This document shows positions 34,542-47,272 of a DNA stretch of 64,000 nt, in pieces (the stretch's first letter is position 1; every line of letters starts with the position of its first letter). Under the pieces are notes generated by a model. The model was not told the origin of the DNA. It made no database searches and saw only the letters and a program-made list of their open reading frames with translations. The stretch is from Liquidambar formosana. Its lineage: Eukaryota; Streptophyta; Magnoliopsida; Saxifragales; Altingiaceae. The stretch spans positions 26,055,578 through 26,119,577 of the forward strand of contig CM077822.1 of the NCBI GenBank assembly GCA_039720395.1, written 5' to 3'. The position numbers and the translations under genes were made by a program.

Positions 34542-36605
34542 TGTAGACACCCCATTTTCATCCTCTAATTCCACACCTTTCCACCTTAGGAGCATTATCA
34601 CATGTAGAAAATTACATCATTTTGGCACCAAAACCTTCTTAGTTAGACTCTATACATCCCAAAGAATCCATTAGTATCTAGGGTTCAATTTGGTTAAGTC
34701 TTAAGAACTTTTGCAACTTAGAGGGCATTTATGTCATTTCACTTGCATAATTCTTATTTGATATCCAATTCTCACCAAATTCATCCTAGGATAATCCTAA
34801 TGACCTTAGGATGTCATTTGTAGGCTTGGTTTAAAGTTTGGTATGGTTTGGAATTGGTTTGGTTAGGGATGGTCCATAGTGTGCAAGGTTGAGGTCCATT
34901 TGTCGGTTTTCTTTAAAATTGACTTCTAATTCAATCCCAATTTTTAAACTAATGGCCACATTGGTGTTAATTGAGCTTTAATTAATATTTTAAAATGAAT
35001 AAAATGATTTCTAAAAGGATTTGGTCACAAGTATGGATCAATTGGAAAACAAACCCTTATTTTATCCTTAATTGCATTTCGGACCCCGGTGAACCGTATT
35101 TGCTTGGTTTATGGCCAATTGACCCATTGTAGATCAATGTTGACTTAATTTGAGTCTTAATATGTGGGAAATTTAATTAAAACATTGTGCAAAAAGAATG
35201 GATGAATCTGGACTTAAAATGAGTAAGATTCGTCCAAAATATGCTTTAAAACCAAATTTCGTATTTTTACCATAACTTTTGACTCGGAAGTCAGATTTGG
35301 ATAAAATTGGTCTTTTTGAAAAGGTATTTTAAATCTCTACAACTTTGTGTCTAATGTAAAATTTCCAATTCCCATGTTTTCATGCCATAAAGGGCCAAAC
35401 AGCCAGTGAGGTGTCCACTTGGTCATCAATCCTTATCCTTTTAATTTTTTGGCTTTATCTCTTAAACTAATCTGGATTTTTCCAATCTTTTTGATAAATT
35501 TGATAATTATCACTTAGATTTGAGATAAATGTCATCTCTTAAGATTGATTTTAGGCCATTGGATCATCCTTAGCTAGATTAAATCCAAACCATCCATTCC
35601 ACCCACTTTTCACTATAAATAGGGGTCCTCCCTTCATTCATTCTACATTAAGTCTTAGTAGAGTATTCCTAAGCAAATGAAGAGCTTGAGTTCTTGAGTG
35701 TGGGGTGAACATTCCTATTAGTATCCTTTCACTTGAGACTCATTCTAAGAAGAGCTTGGCTCAATAGTTAGTGGGGAACATTCCAATTAGTACCCTCTAG
35801 CTTGCAACCCATTCTGAAGCTTGAAGGCACGAAAGCTCTACCCGACTTGTGACTCCTTCCCTTGAAGCCATCATAAAGCTTGGAAAGCGTCGAAACTCTA
35901 CCCGATTTTTGACTTAACAACCCCAAGGTTGCAAACAGAACTCTACTTCAGTTCTGTCAGGTATAATTTCTAAACTCCATTGCTGTGATGTAGTTATTTA
36001 TGTGATGATGCATGCTCCCATGAGTTTTATTATTCATAGGATTTTATTAGAGTTTTGATGCTAAATCAAACAAGTTTCTAAACTAAAGTTGTTTGTTTCA
36101 AAGTGAGTTGTTTTTCAAAAATAAGTGTTTGATTATGGATTGGATTCTAATAGAGTCCTACGAGGAGTGAAACTCTCTCCCCAATATGTTTGTTCGAACT
36201 ACGTGGACTTTAATCTTCGTTAGAAGTACGTAGGCCGCTCACTTGAGCCCAAGTCCAACTTAGCTTAGTTTTTATCTTTTAATTTTCATAATTTTTAGTT
36301 ATTGCATGGTTAAAATTAATTAAGCCCAATCAATAAATGAGACCGATTTATCGGGCAAAATGGGTGCCTATGGGCCATAGCTTAGAACCTTCCCATTTCA
36401 TAACCTAACCCCCGAATCCTCATTTTTGGTTCAAGACTTGCCTATTTTCCATTAATGGAGTCAAACTTGTTTTTATAAAACAAATTTTTTAGTGGTTTCC
36501 TCGTACCCTAAAAATGAGGTGGCGACTCCTTTATTTTTTGAAAACCCCTTTTAAGAGTGGAAACAGAAACTCGATTTCCCCCCGAGTCGATTTCTGGCGT
36601 CCACA
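34542..36605 (+). mobile_element. Solo LTR, TGTAGACACC family (Tat/Ogre-like)
   Basis: It starts TGTAGACACCCCATTTTC and ends GGCGTCCACA, 2064 bp. The flanking 5-mers CATTT (34537-34541) and CATTC (36606-36610) differ at one base. Near the 3' end it has AATGAGGTGGCGACTCC and CCCCCGAGTCG. It shares the GAACTACGTGGACTTTAATC and GGGTGCCTATGGGC blocks with the TGTCACACCCC family, so the two families are related in R/U5. It splits the gag-like coding remnant on either side. Confidence 0.8.
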
Positions 36606-37604
36606 CATTCCTACTGCAATCTTCTTTGAGGGAGGAGTTTAAGTTCCTTTCTCTCCCCTTCTAGTATGTTTTCTTGATTACTATAGGTTTGTTCCTACCC
36701 AACTCGGGTTGAACGCCTTTAGGATCATCTCTAGAATGGATGCGCTGAATAAGGCCTTGGGGAGCAACCTTAGGCTTATGGAGATTTTTCACCACTACAA
36801 ACTGATCCCTCACAAGGGTAAAGTAAACAATTACCTTTCCCTTCGAGTCGGGAAAGAACTTTTAGTCACCCACATTATAGACTCAAACCCTATGGTTGCT
36901 AACCACATAATATTTGTTTATGGGAATGTTGATGAGAGCATTTCAGGACAAACTATTAAGTGCCCCCGCAAAAGCAGGAAGTCTTGTGAGTATTAGTTCA
37001 CTCTTGCTTTTCAATTCTTACTGTAGCTTCTACTTCTTCAGTTTCTAATTTTGATCTTGATTTTCTATGCAGTTCAGGGCATTAACTGTCCTTCGGGGGA
37101 TATTAATTTTGATGATCTAAACACCATGCTGAACTACCAGAGAAGCCAGACTTGTTGTGTTGCTCATGAGCTTCTCAACTACTATCCTCGGAACAAACTT
37201 TCACCATTGCCAATTTGCTTTATTGGGAGAGCGAGGAGTCTAAAGAAGAATTTCTTTTAGAAGATCCACAAGAGGTGATGTTAGAATTGAAGGAGATGAG
37301 TGAAGAAGAAGGATAAGAAGAAGAAGAAGCAAAAGCAGAAGCAGAAGCAGAAGCAGAAGAGACTGTTTCTGATAGGGTTGCCCTAAAGGGGAGGGCTCCT
37401 TTTGTGATCTCCTCCAGTTCTGAGTCTGAGGGTTCCAATTCGGGGGACCCTATCTTAGGCGATGGACAAGAAAGGCTCCAATCCCACTCCCCCTCCAACA
37501 AAGAAACAGAAGGTCACCTCGGGGGGAAACAGTCTCAAAGGAAACTAGTCCTAAATCTAAGGGCTCTAGTGGCTCAGCTTGGCCAACAGACAATCCCTCC
37601 CTAG
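36606..37604 (+). pseudogene. Remnant of a plant gypsy-type 'putative transposase' (Transposase_28-like) protein
   Basis: The frame at 36709-36996 includes LNAFRIISRMDALNKALG and a LSLRVGKELLVTHIIDSN stretch, which fit the pattern of plant proteins labelled putative transposase, gypsy type (hPNAFR-ISG---LNK-LG ... YYLRVR---LVT-LPDSNK). A GTGAGT donor at 36986 and a TATGCAG acceptor ending at 37072 suggest an 87-bp intron, but the frames do not join cleanly. The next part contains LNYQRSQTCCVAHELLNYYP. An acidic (EA)n and Ser-rich tail is encoded at about 37290-37430, with a stop inside. The frame is shifted near 36660-36710 and cut by the solo LTR upstream. It is a retroelement-associated remnant, not a working gene. 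Confidence 0.6.
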
Positions 37605-37638
37605 AATCCTCCAAGTGTTAGGAAGGAGTCTAGCCCAA

Positions 37639-39065
37639 TGTCACACCCCATTTTTGCCACTATAGCTAGAAGTCATCATGTTATGTAGATTTTTGTTTCA
37701 CTTTTTGAGTCCAGACTATTGCATTAGGTTTTTATGGCATTAAGGATAATGCATATGAATTTTGGTTCGATTTGGAGGAAGTTTCAATAGTCAATTAGAG
37801 ATTTTGTGACTTTAAGGGCATTATTGTCTTTTAAGCCATATCTTTTCTATTTGACCTTGAAATGATCTCCAAGTTGTCAATTAGAGTTCATATTGGTACA
37901 TAGGAGGTATTCATAGGTTCAATTCGATGAATTGATGGCTAAGAATTAATTTGGTTCATAATGGTTCAAGTTGGCTAAAAAACCCTATCTTGGCTAACTC
38001 AAGTCGGCTCATAATTATCACTAAATTCTTCCTTATTTGACTTTAATTAGTCTTAATTTCATTCCTAAAGTTGTTTTAAAAGGTTGAATTTTAAATTGGA
38101 AAGCATTTGGTGCAATCCTGTGTGCAAACCTAAGTTTTGCGATGGTAGTGCATAGCGGTTAACTATCTTTGTAAAACCTATCCATCTACCCATGGTTAAG
38201 GATTTTTGCCCTAAAATCATTAAAAATGTGTTCCTTTTCAAAGCACGGTCATTTTGGCTTTTGTTTCATCAAATCGGACTTTGTTTGACTCCCGAAATAC
38301 TTTTAGAAGGCGAAGAAGTGCAAAAATGGCAATTGCTGACTGTGCCCTCGGCTGACCACCTAGGGTTGGGCGGCTAGTTGCCTAGGCCAAGGTGTCTAGC
38401 CACCCAGCCCCAAGTGGTCACCCGAGGTACTCCGCCATTTTTTAGGGTTTTTGCGATTTTCTTCAATTTTTGACTTATTTTTCCGCCTCCTCAAGTCTTT
38501 CCTTCTAATTTTTTGGTAGGTTTGAGTGTTTTAAGCCCAAGAGAGGCTCTAATAGCTCTTGGATCATTATTTAATAAATTAATCTTTTCCATTGATTTTG
38601 GGGAGCTGATCCTTATAAATACCTAGCTATGTTTAGCCCTAAGGAGGCACTTCTTACACACTTGAGACCTAGAAACTAAGAGAAAGAGAGAAAATTTTCT
38701 GAGAAAGAATGTTGTGTGTATAAGAGAGAAGGACAAGGAGGAGTTCTATAACCCTAGCAAAAGAGGAGAAAGAGTTATCTTCGAGGTTCTACAAGAGGTA
38801 ATGCATCTAACCCTAAAAACTAGAAATTAAGGTTTATCTTTTTCATGAAAGCTTTATTGCATGCTTTTGCTATGATTATTATCATGAGTTGATGCTTTTG
38901 TTAGTTAATATACATGATATTAATGATATTCATGATAGTTTGAGCATGTTTAAGGGTTGGTTCATATGTTATTATGCATAATTGTGAGATTAAGGTTTCT
39001 ATTATCCTTATTTCATGTAAGTTTTATATAGCATGTTTAGCATAGCTTTTTAAGTTGTTGCTCAT
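37639..39065 (+). mobile_element. LTR copy F, 5' part (continues at 44206)
   Basis: It starts TGTCACACCCCATTTTTGCC and follows copy E through the palindrome (about 38350-38423) and TATA box (38614-38621). At 39065 it is interrupted by a 5140-bp inserted LTR. The 5-mer CTCAT (39061-39065) and CGCAT (44206-44210) flank that insertion. Confidence 0.75.
38350..38423. repeat. 74-bp quasi-palindrome in LTR copy F
   Basis: This is a degenerate copy of the block seen in B, D and E, with TGACCACC at the left and GTGGTCACC at the right and inner GGGCGGCTAG and CTAGCCACCC modules. It starts to decay in the middle (GTTGCC, GGTGTC). Confidence 0.7.
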
Positions 39066-42000
39066 TGTCGCTACCCTAAAAAAGGAAAATGGATTTTTCC
39101 TAAGATGGGATGACCCTCGGGGTCCTCCGTTCTGTACTGGGTGTGTGTTGAGTTCATTTCAAGGGTGCCTTGACAGGCTCAGGCATGCAAAGCATATCTA
39201 GAATAATCAAGGCTATGGAGTCGCCACCAATCAGGGGTTTAAGGATGCGATTGGACATCTTATGGTTAATTAGAAAATGGGGTCATCTGAGATCCCAAAA
39301 TAGGTCCATTTGAGGCTTTACTATCAATAGGTCCATCTGAGGGCCTACTGGAAAATTGAATGACTCCTAGTGGTCTGTGAGACTAAAGATTAAGGGTAAA
39401 AGGGTTTGGTTATGAGTGGAGAAGGTGTAAGGCACCCCACATCGCCTGTTGGCGTCCAACGGTTCCCGATTTTGACAATGTTTCTGATTAAAATCCCATT
39501 TGGTATTGTTGATTTCCTATACGAATAATTTGACGTGGGATACCCTTTTGAAGGGTGGTAAATTTTGTTATTTTGAAAAGAGATCCTTAAAGGCATTGGA
39601 ACAAAGTCTTTTGAAAGTGTTGATATTTGGGAAAGTACGCCTTAAGGTTTTGTAAATGAAAACCTTTTGAAAAAATCACAAATTCACCTTCCTTCTCATA
39701 GGTATCTTAGATCAAATTAATTAACTCCTAAAGGGACGTACCCCTATCTTGTGGTGGTAAAAATCAATTCTTTCACAAAAGGATGGAAATGAAAATGACG
39801 TGATTCCATTTTTAAATAATTAATTCCAAGTGCGAGTCTATTTTAGATTCTTAGAGAACTCGAGACTTTTGAAGTCAAAGGTATGGATAGAGAAAAGGAT
39901 ACTTTTTGAAAGCATTTAAAAGAAAGGGGATGTTCTTTTTGAAGAGCAAAATAGTTTTTTGAAAATAGGGTTCCTTTTGAAGGAAGAGAAATGTGTTTTA
40001 GTTGAAAAGGGAGCACTTTTGAAGTGTAAGGGAATTCTATTTATGAAAGTGAAACTTTATGATTCCTAATCCCAACTAAAAGGGGGATCCTGCATGGAAT
40101 GATGGTTTTGGAAAATTGACTTCAGGTGGTAGAAAGATGTTTTTGGAAAGAAGGCATGCACCTTTTTAATAAAAAGATTTATTCGAGTCTTTCTTGGAAT
40201 GAACTCGTCAATTAAAACCTTTGTGCACTCATCGAGAGTTTTGAAAGTATTTCTTTGTAAATGATGCGTGCGTTAACAACTTGCTTGATGACAAGAAACT
40301 CTTTTTTGAATTATGAAGTCAAAATCTTTATTTAATAAAGATGATAATGTTGTAAAAAATGATTAGCAGGAAAATGGTCCCACACAAGTATGAACATAAC
40401 CTTTTTGAAAGCTAAGCCTTTTAGCGGGGATTTGAGATGTAAAGAATCACCTTCAATTCTAAAAGACTTTCCTTTGGAAAAGTACTTGGGGCTTTTGAAG
40501 CATAAAATGGCTAGGAGGAATTTAAATCCAATTTTGGTGCGCACTTGAATTAATTGGATAAAAATGTAATCAACTAAATCTCGAAAAGGATTGGAATTTT
40601 ACCACGTAACATAGGGACACGCAGGAGTTCCTGGATTCTAGGTAGGGTTATTCATTGGAATCTGGAGGGTCAATTGATTATATCCATTTTATAGTGATAA
40701 ACTATTATGCTAGGGACAAGTTTTAGGCATTTGATGCTATAAACTTTTATCCATAGCATGACAGTTTACCTCAAGGCCTCAATTAAACTATATTCGCATG
40801 GGAATAGAATTAAAACACCACATAGCATGATATTTCAAGATAAACATATCGAAAATGTCAAAAGATACATAAACATAATCAACCTTGACAAGGTTTGGAA
40901 TTCATGAATGCAATGTTTATTGCTTTGATAAGCACAAGTATATGTACATAAAATAAAAGGGTTAAGTGACCACAAAATGAAAAGTGCTCAAACATAGGGG
41001 CAAAAGAGTCGCAACAACCATAACCCGAAGTAGTGAAAAGCCATAGCCTCTAAATAAAGTGGTAAATAAAGCAGCAAATAAATAAAAGTTGAAAATGTAC
41101 AAGCGATGAGGCAAAGGGTCGCGACGACCACAACCCAGAGGGTAGCAAAAAGCCGTAGCTTCTAAAGTAAATAAAATGAAAATGAGAACAATAATTTTGA
41201 ATGAATATGTTCAAGTCCTTGCATTTGTCTATTTATCCAAGCATGGGGATATTCAATTAAGTCCAAGAGACTCTACGGTAAAATGGGAATTTATTTTATG
41301 TTTAAGTTTATTATGATTACCAACAAGGAAACAAGAAAAGGTTGGTATAAACAATATGCATGCATGTATGAACCTAACCTTGCAAAATTTGATTTTGCTT
41401 AAACATCATTTCAACCTTTTGATATGCTTAACTTTCCATTTCACACATCACAAATGCAAGCTCACATGCCATAAAAGAGAATAAAAATGGGTGCTAGTAA
41501 CCTATTGAAGTGGTTTGCGTGCAAAAGGTGGTTTAGGGTCTCCCTGCCTTTAACCCACCATATAGGACTTTAATCCCTTCACGACACGTGTTAGGAAGTC
41601 CATGTACATACTCGGGCAAAGATAGGGAGGGTGACAATCACATACTGAGGCTTCAATGAATAACTATCAATAGAGAATTTAAGAAAGCTTAAAAATGAAT
41701 TTGCAAAAGGAAGCTCACCTGTATTGGTGGTTTTCACCTTAGCTTTGATTGATGTAGCTTTGAATGCTCCTTTGCTAGCTTTGAAAACCCTTCTTTGAGA
41801 TGCTCTTTGAATGTTCCAAGTGTGCTTGGATGGTGGTTGAACTTAAGGCTTTGACAACTTGAGGAGGTTTAATGCATGAGTGCATGCATTGAGGTGAATT
41901 TTTGGGAGGAATTTAGTGGAGTAGTGAGAGGTTTTGTATGAGGATTTTGTAGTATATGGAATGGGATTGGATTAGAGCAAGAAGGGTTAGTGCTCTTGGG

Positions 42001-42744
42001 TAGAAATGGTTAGGGATTTGAAGTATATAGGAGATGGATATAGGATGGAAAGGTTAGGATGTAATAATATATACCTAATGAATAAAAATGTGAACTATTT
42101 ATAGGAAAAATTGGACTTTTAGGGGTAAAATGGTCATTTGGAAGGGCATTATGGTCACATGGGACATGGAGGGCATTTGGGAATTGTTTGGTGAAGGAAA
42201 TACCTCATTTGATGAGGACAAAATGGTCCAAATGTGGCAAAAGGGCAATCTGCCTAGGCAGATTATCTACGCTAGCTTGGTAGGCGTGGGCCCAAGTCCC
42301 ATCCATGCAGCAGGGTGGCTGTACAGCCGAAAGCAAGATTTACCTACGCTGGCATGGCCAGGCACATTTATCCCACATTTGTGATGATTTCTCATCATGA
42401 CTCATGGGAACTAGTGATTCTCGGTTAGTGGGCCTTATCTGATGAGGTAGGGCCACTGAGGTGGACCAGGAATGGTGGTTCGCCCTACTGTGGGGTCGTA
42501 CAATCGTGTGATCGTGTTCGATCAACGATCGGATGGATTCTGATCGTTGATTTTGAATGGGGATTGAAACCTTAGGTCCTTAAACTTGGTTTAGGACTAA
42601 AAGGTGGAGTGTGTACCCTCTAAGGTGAGATCGAATGGTCCGGATGCGAGCATGATGCTTATAGGGCTTTGTGATTAGGGTTTTGTTGATTGCGAGTCGA
42701 ATGAGGCTCGATCTTCGATCAAATGGCCTTGTTTTGATCTTAAG

Positions 42745-44075
42745 GGATTAAATTGAAGATCCAACGGCTGGATTAACCATTGGATGAGAAATAGTGAGAA
42801 ATCAAACAACCCAAAGTTGTATTAGGGGTTTGATTTAGGGGATTTTGGGGATCAGAGGTTTGTGCCCTCTGATTCTCAATCAGATGGTCCTAGACCACTC
42901 TATGAATATTGAATTGAAGATCCGACGATTGGATTGACCATCAGATCAAAGATTGTGTGAAATCGAACTACCTAATGCCATGTTAGGGGTTTGATTTGGG
43001 CATTTTTGGGGATCAGAGGGTTTGTGCCCTTTGATTCCCAATCAGACGGTCCTAGATCATTCTAGGAATATTGAATTAAAGATCCAGCTGTTGGATTGAC
43101 CATCGGATCAAAGATTGTGTGAAATCGAGCCATCTAATGCCGTGTTAGGGTTCAATTTGGGGGTTTTGGGGATCGAAAGGTTTATGCCATCTGATTCCCA
43201 AACAGATGGTCCTAGAACACTCTAGGAATATTGAATTGAAGATTCGACGGTTGGATTGGCCATCGAATCAGAGATTGTGAGAAATTAAACCATTTAATGC
43301 TGTGTTAGGGGTTCGATTTGGGGGTTTTGGGGATCGGAGGGTTTGTGCCCTCTGATTCCCAATCAGATGGTCCTAGACCACTCTAGAAACATTAAATTGA
43401 AGATCCGACAGTTGGATTGACCATTAGATCAGAGATTGTTGGAAATCAAACCACCCAATGCCGTGTTAGGGGTTCGATTTAGGGTTTTTGGGGATCGGAG
43501 GGTTTGTGCCCTCTGATTTCCAATCAAATGGTCCTAGACCACTCTAGGAACATTGAATTGAAGATCCGATGGTTGGATTGACCATTGGATCAGAGATTGT
43601 GGGAAATCGAACCACCCAATGCCGTGGTAGGGGTTCGATTTGGGGGTTTTGGGGATCGGAGGGTTTGTGCCCTCTGATTCCCAATCAGATGGTCCTAGAC
43701 CACTCTAGGAATATTGAATTGATGATCCGACGGTCGGATTGACTATTGGATCAAGGATTGTGGGAAATCGAACCACTTAGGGCTGTGTTAGGGGTTCAAT
43801 TTGGGCATTTTGGGCATCGAAGGGTTTGTGCCCTCTGATTCCTAATCAGATGGTCCTAGACTACTCTAGGAATATTGATTTGAAGATCCGATGGTCAATC
43901 AATGGTCAGTCGGTTGGATTGACCATCGGATCAAGGATTGTGGGAAATCGAACCACCCAATGCTGTGTTAGGGGTTCGATTTGGGGTTTTCGGGCATTAT
44001 ATCCATTCCTTGCCCTAGGGCCTTGATTATATTCACCTTGTCCCACCCAATGCTGTGTTAGGGGTTCGATTTGGG
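42745..44075. repeat. 161-bp tandem repeat array (about eight units)
   Basis: The anchor word GTGCCCTCTGATT (or a close variant) begins at 42862, 43024, 43184, 43345, 43506, 43667 and 43828, giving a period of 160-162 bp. A partial unit stands in front and the last unit is broken near 44000, with a short extra piece at 44042-44075. Units differ by a few scattered bases. One unit near 43890 has a short local duplication (GATGGTCAATCAATGGTCAG). Confidence 0.92.
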
Positions 44076-44117
44076 GAGATGCCTTACCCTTGTGGGTGGG
44101 ACAAGGTGAATATAATC
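44025..44117. repeat. Perfect 24-bp inverted repeat at the end of the 161-bp array
   Basis: Bases 44025-44048 and 44094-44117 are exact reverse complements, around a 45-base loop that contains a further copy of the array word ATGCTGTGTTAGGGGTTCGA. It stands about 90 bases inside the LTR terminus. Confidence 0.9.
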
Positions 44118-44205
44118 AGGTACCAAGTGTGTCCGACCTAATTATACTGCTGATGGGTTAATCGATTTTTTCCGGAGGCGGCCCAGCAAATTTTGGGTGT
44201 CTACA

Positions 44206-46608
44206 CGCATCATGGTTGTTCTATATATGTTACATGTAGTTGAATCATGCTAGGTTTGCATTCATGTAGTGGATTTTCTAGGGTTTTTGGAGACATTATC
44301 CTTTTATAAGAATAATTATCCTTTTTAGAGAGTAAAGTTTTGCATAAAGGTGTTCGGGAGTGTGTTTAAGCATGCCATCACTTCTAATATATTATAAAGT
44401 ATATATTTTACGTAGGATATGTCGATAGAATCTTCATACGGGGTGATTTTTACATGAAATTATCTTAAGATAATTTTACTTAAGGAAGCTCGCTGTAAGA
44501 AGGCCCCTTTTTCATGTTTTACATAAAACACAATATTTTTTACTTGAGTTTGCTTTGTTTTCATGCTTAATGATTATATTTGATATTCTCATGATTATTA
44601 GGGTCTTTTTGCATATTTTTCATAGTTTTTTGTGCATGTATTTTAGGTTATTGCATATAGGAGCATATAAGGGTTTCATTGTTCCATGATTTTTGTTATT
44701 AACATGATTATTGGGATGGTTTAGTGCCTTAATAGTTTCTATCCAGATTTCTCCATTATTACTTTGGTATTGTTTTTATTTTTTGGTAAGTTTGAGTTCC
44801 TTGAGCTCCAAGTGAGTCAATAACAACCCTTGAATTAATTTTTAGGGTTTTAATCCTAGCCATTGATTTACCCTACCTAAACCCTATAAATACCCCACTA
44901 TATTTCAGCATTAGGGGAGCCACTTTTATGCATTAAACGTAAGTTCTAAAAGAGAGTAAGAGAGATAGTTTCAAAGGAGAGCTGGATCTCTTGTAGGAGG
45001 CTTGAAGAGAGTTGTTTCAAGTTGTTCAAAAGAGAAGGAGATCGAGAGTCTCTACAGCAATAAAGAAGGCTTTACTTAAGGTATACCTTTCTCTTTTAAT
45101 GCTGAAATTAGGGTTTTGTTTAGGATAGTTCTATTGCATGTTAAAGTTTGAATTTTTATCATGTATTAATGCTTTAGTTAGTTAATATACATGATTTAAA
45201 TGCTGTTCATGATGAATTTTGCATATTTTAGATTTATTCTATAGGATTTAATGCATAGTTGTGATTTTAGGGTTTCCATTATCCTTATTTTGGGTAAGTT
45301 TCATATAGCATGCTAGGTTAGGATTTTTGAGTTGTTTCTTTTCATGGTTGTTATATATATTATGCATGTAGAATAATCATGATAAGTGTTGCATTCATGT
45401 AGTGGATTTCTAGGGTTTTTGGAGACATTATCTTCTTGCAAGGATAATTATCCTTTTTAGAGTATAGGGTTTTACATGGCGGTATTATATCATCTTCTTT
45501 GACTTGAAATTGCTTTATTTTCATGTTTAATGAGGTTGTATGATATTCCCATGATCATTAGGGTCTTTTTTCATATATATATATATATATGTTTTTATAG
45601 TTTTTATGTATGTTAGTTGAGTCATAGTATTAGAGTTGCATTAGGGTTTATATTTATTCATTATTTGTGTTATTTGTATGATTAGTGGATGAATTTAGGC
45701 TTTAATATAATTCTATCCAGATTTGTATATTATTATTTTTGAATGGTTTGGAGCATGTGGAAGGGTGCAAATAGGTGTGGTAATTACCTTATTGCAAATA
45801 AGGTTGCTATATATTGCTCAATTTTGCTATTGCTTGGAGTAAATTATACAAAGTAAGTAGGGTATGAAAGTGCCCTAATTTTCTTTCCTTAATCTTTCCC
45901 TTCTCCCTTTTAGGGTTATTTCTTAATAGGGATTTATGGTAATTATTAGAAGTTTCCTTATAAAAAAAAGTTTCATTTTTATTCAAAGTTTCCATCTTTT
46001 GGAAGTTACCTAATTTCTAAAATTCCAAACTTCGTTTATTTATCACACTTTCCATCTTTTAATAAGGAAATTTACGGTTTTTACCATAGGTTCATATTAG
46101 GTTATAACCCTATTCTATTTGAACTACGTGGACATCAATCCATATATTTCTATGCATGGTACGTAGGCGTTTTGAGGTTCAAGTCCACCCTAAGATCCAA
46201 GTATCCTAGGTTTTATTTTCTTTCCTTTTTTCTATTATTTTCTTTTTATTTGCTCTACGTGAATGAATAGATGGAATATACGATATACATGCAACATTTG
46301 ATGTGATGATATTTGCTAATTTGTGAGTGAAAAGACTTTAATTTAGCCCAAATAAACTAAGAGACCGATTAGGGTGGCATGGGTGCCTATAAGCTTTGCC
46401 TAGAACCTTCCCATGTCATCACTTAGTTTTTAAATCCCTAGTTTCTTTGGTTTTCAAAAAACTAGTTTTTGCCCATCCATTTTTAAACATGGAGTCATTC
46501 AACTGTTTTTCTTAAAACAAAGAGGCTTTTAGGGTTTTCCTTGTTTCCTTTAAAAAATAAGGTGGCAACTCCCTTTTCAATCACGTGGGCCACTTTTCGG
46601 GGTTCGCA
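44206..46608 (+). mobile_element. LTR copy F remainder joined to copy G (3' part)
   Basis: From 44206 copy F continues up to about 44760, equivalent to copy E near 31650. The sequence then jumps back to the equivalent of copy E near 30880 and runs to the LTR end GGGGTTCGCA at 46608. The stretch between is thus present twice, including the TATA box (44885-44892). This reads as one LTR with an internal tandem duplication, or two truncated LTRs fused. Flanks CCCAA (37634-37638) and TCGTG (46609-46613) do not match. Confidence 0.7.
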
Positions 46609-47272
46609 TCGTGATTGGAATGTAGTGGCATATGATTGTCAATCGGTTAGCTAGATCTAAGGAATTGAGGTACCTAAGGCTGTGCTAGGCAAATGATTGT
46701 GATTTGCAACAGTTCTGAACTTGTGCCGGTCCCCTATCTGGAGATGTGGAAATTGGTTTTGAGGAAATGTATCCCTGTGACCTGAGTGGGACATTGTGAG
46801 AAAAATCAAATTTCGGGTGTGTCCAGCCTATTCTTGGTGTCAATGGGATTATCGGTTTTGTTTGGAGGCAGCGCTACAAAATTTAGGTGTCTACAGCTGC
46901 CCCTCTTTGTTTGGTTCTGCTTGGGAGATACCAAACAAAAATTGAATGACACCCTCCTTATTTTGTTAGGACAATGATGAGTATTGTGAGGTACGGGTAG
47001 AGTCTACAGAATTGTATTCTCAAACAAGCCTGAGTTTATAGGTTTTGGAAAGGGGGAATCTAGGAATGCAGATTTTAGCAACTGTGGCATCAAGATTGGA
47101 ATGCATATTATAGCAACTGCAGTGTCAAGATGAAATGCAGATTATAGCAACTACGGCGTCAGGATTGATAGTTTTAAGCCATCGTGGGCTAAGGGCTTGT
47201 TTGAGGGATTCAATCTCTTGGACAAGCCCAGACGGACAGATTTTGGTGGAGGTGCAATTTTGGCATTTTCTT
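46609..47272 (-). mobile_element. Polypurine tract and start of a 3' LTR of an Ogre-like element
   Basis: On the minus strand CAAAGAGGGGCAGC (46896-46909) is immediately followed by TGTAGACACC at 46895. This is the polypurine tract/3' LTR junction of a Gypsy element of the same family as 39066-44205. The LTR part runs only to 46609, where LTR copy G abuts it. The internal side extends to at least 47272 and carries short repeats of GATTATAGCAACTRCGGYGTC-like words at 47060-47165. No coding domain is seen. Confidence 0.65.

Larger units (their letters stand above)
39066..44205 (-). mobile_element. 5.1-kb Ogre-like solo LTR containing a tandem array
   Basis: On the minus strand it begins TGTAGACACCCAAAATTTGC at 44205 and ends GGGTAGCGACA at 39066. 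GGTGGCGACTCC occurs on the minus strand at about 39216-39227. Flanking 5-mers CTCAT and CGCAT differ at one base. The size, 5140 bp, fits the very long LTRs known in Ogre elements. The array at 42745-44075 lies in its U3 part. Frames at 42130-42384, 40332-40544 and elsewhere show no known domain. No gag/pol lies inside, so it is a solo LTR inserted into LTR copy F. Confidence 0.75.
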
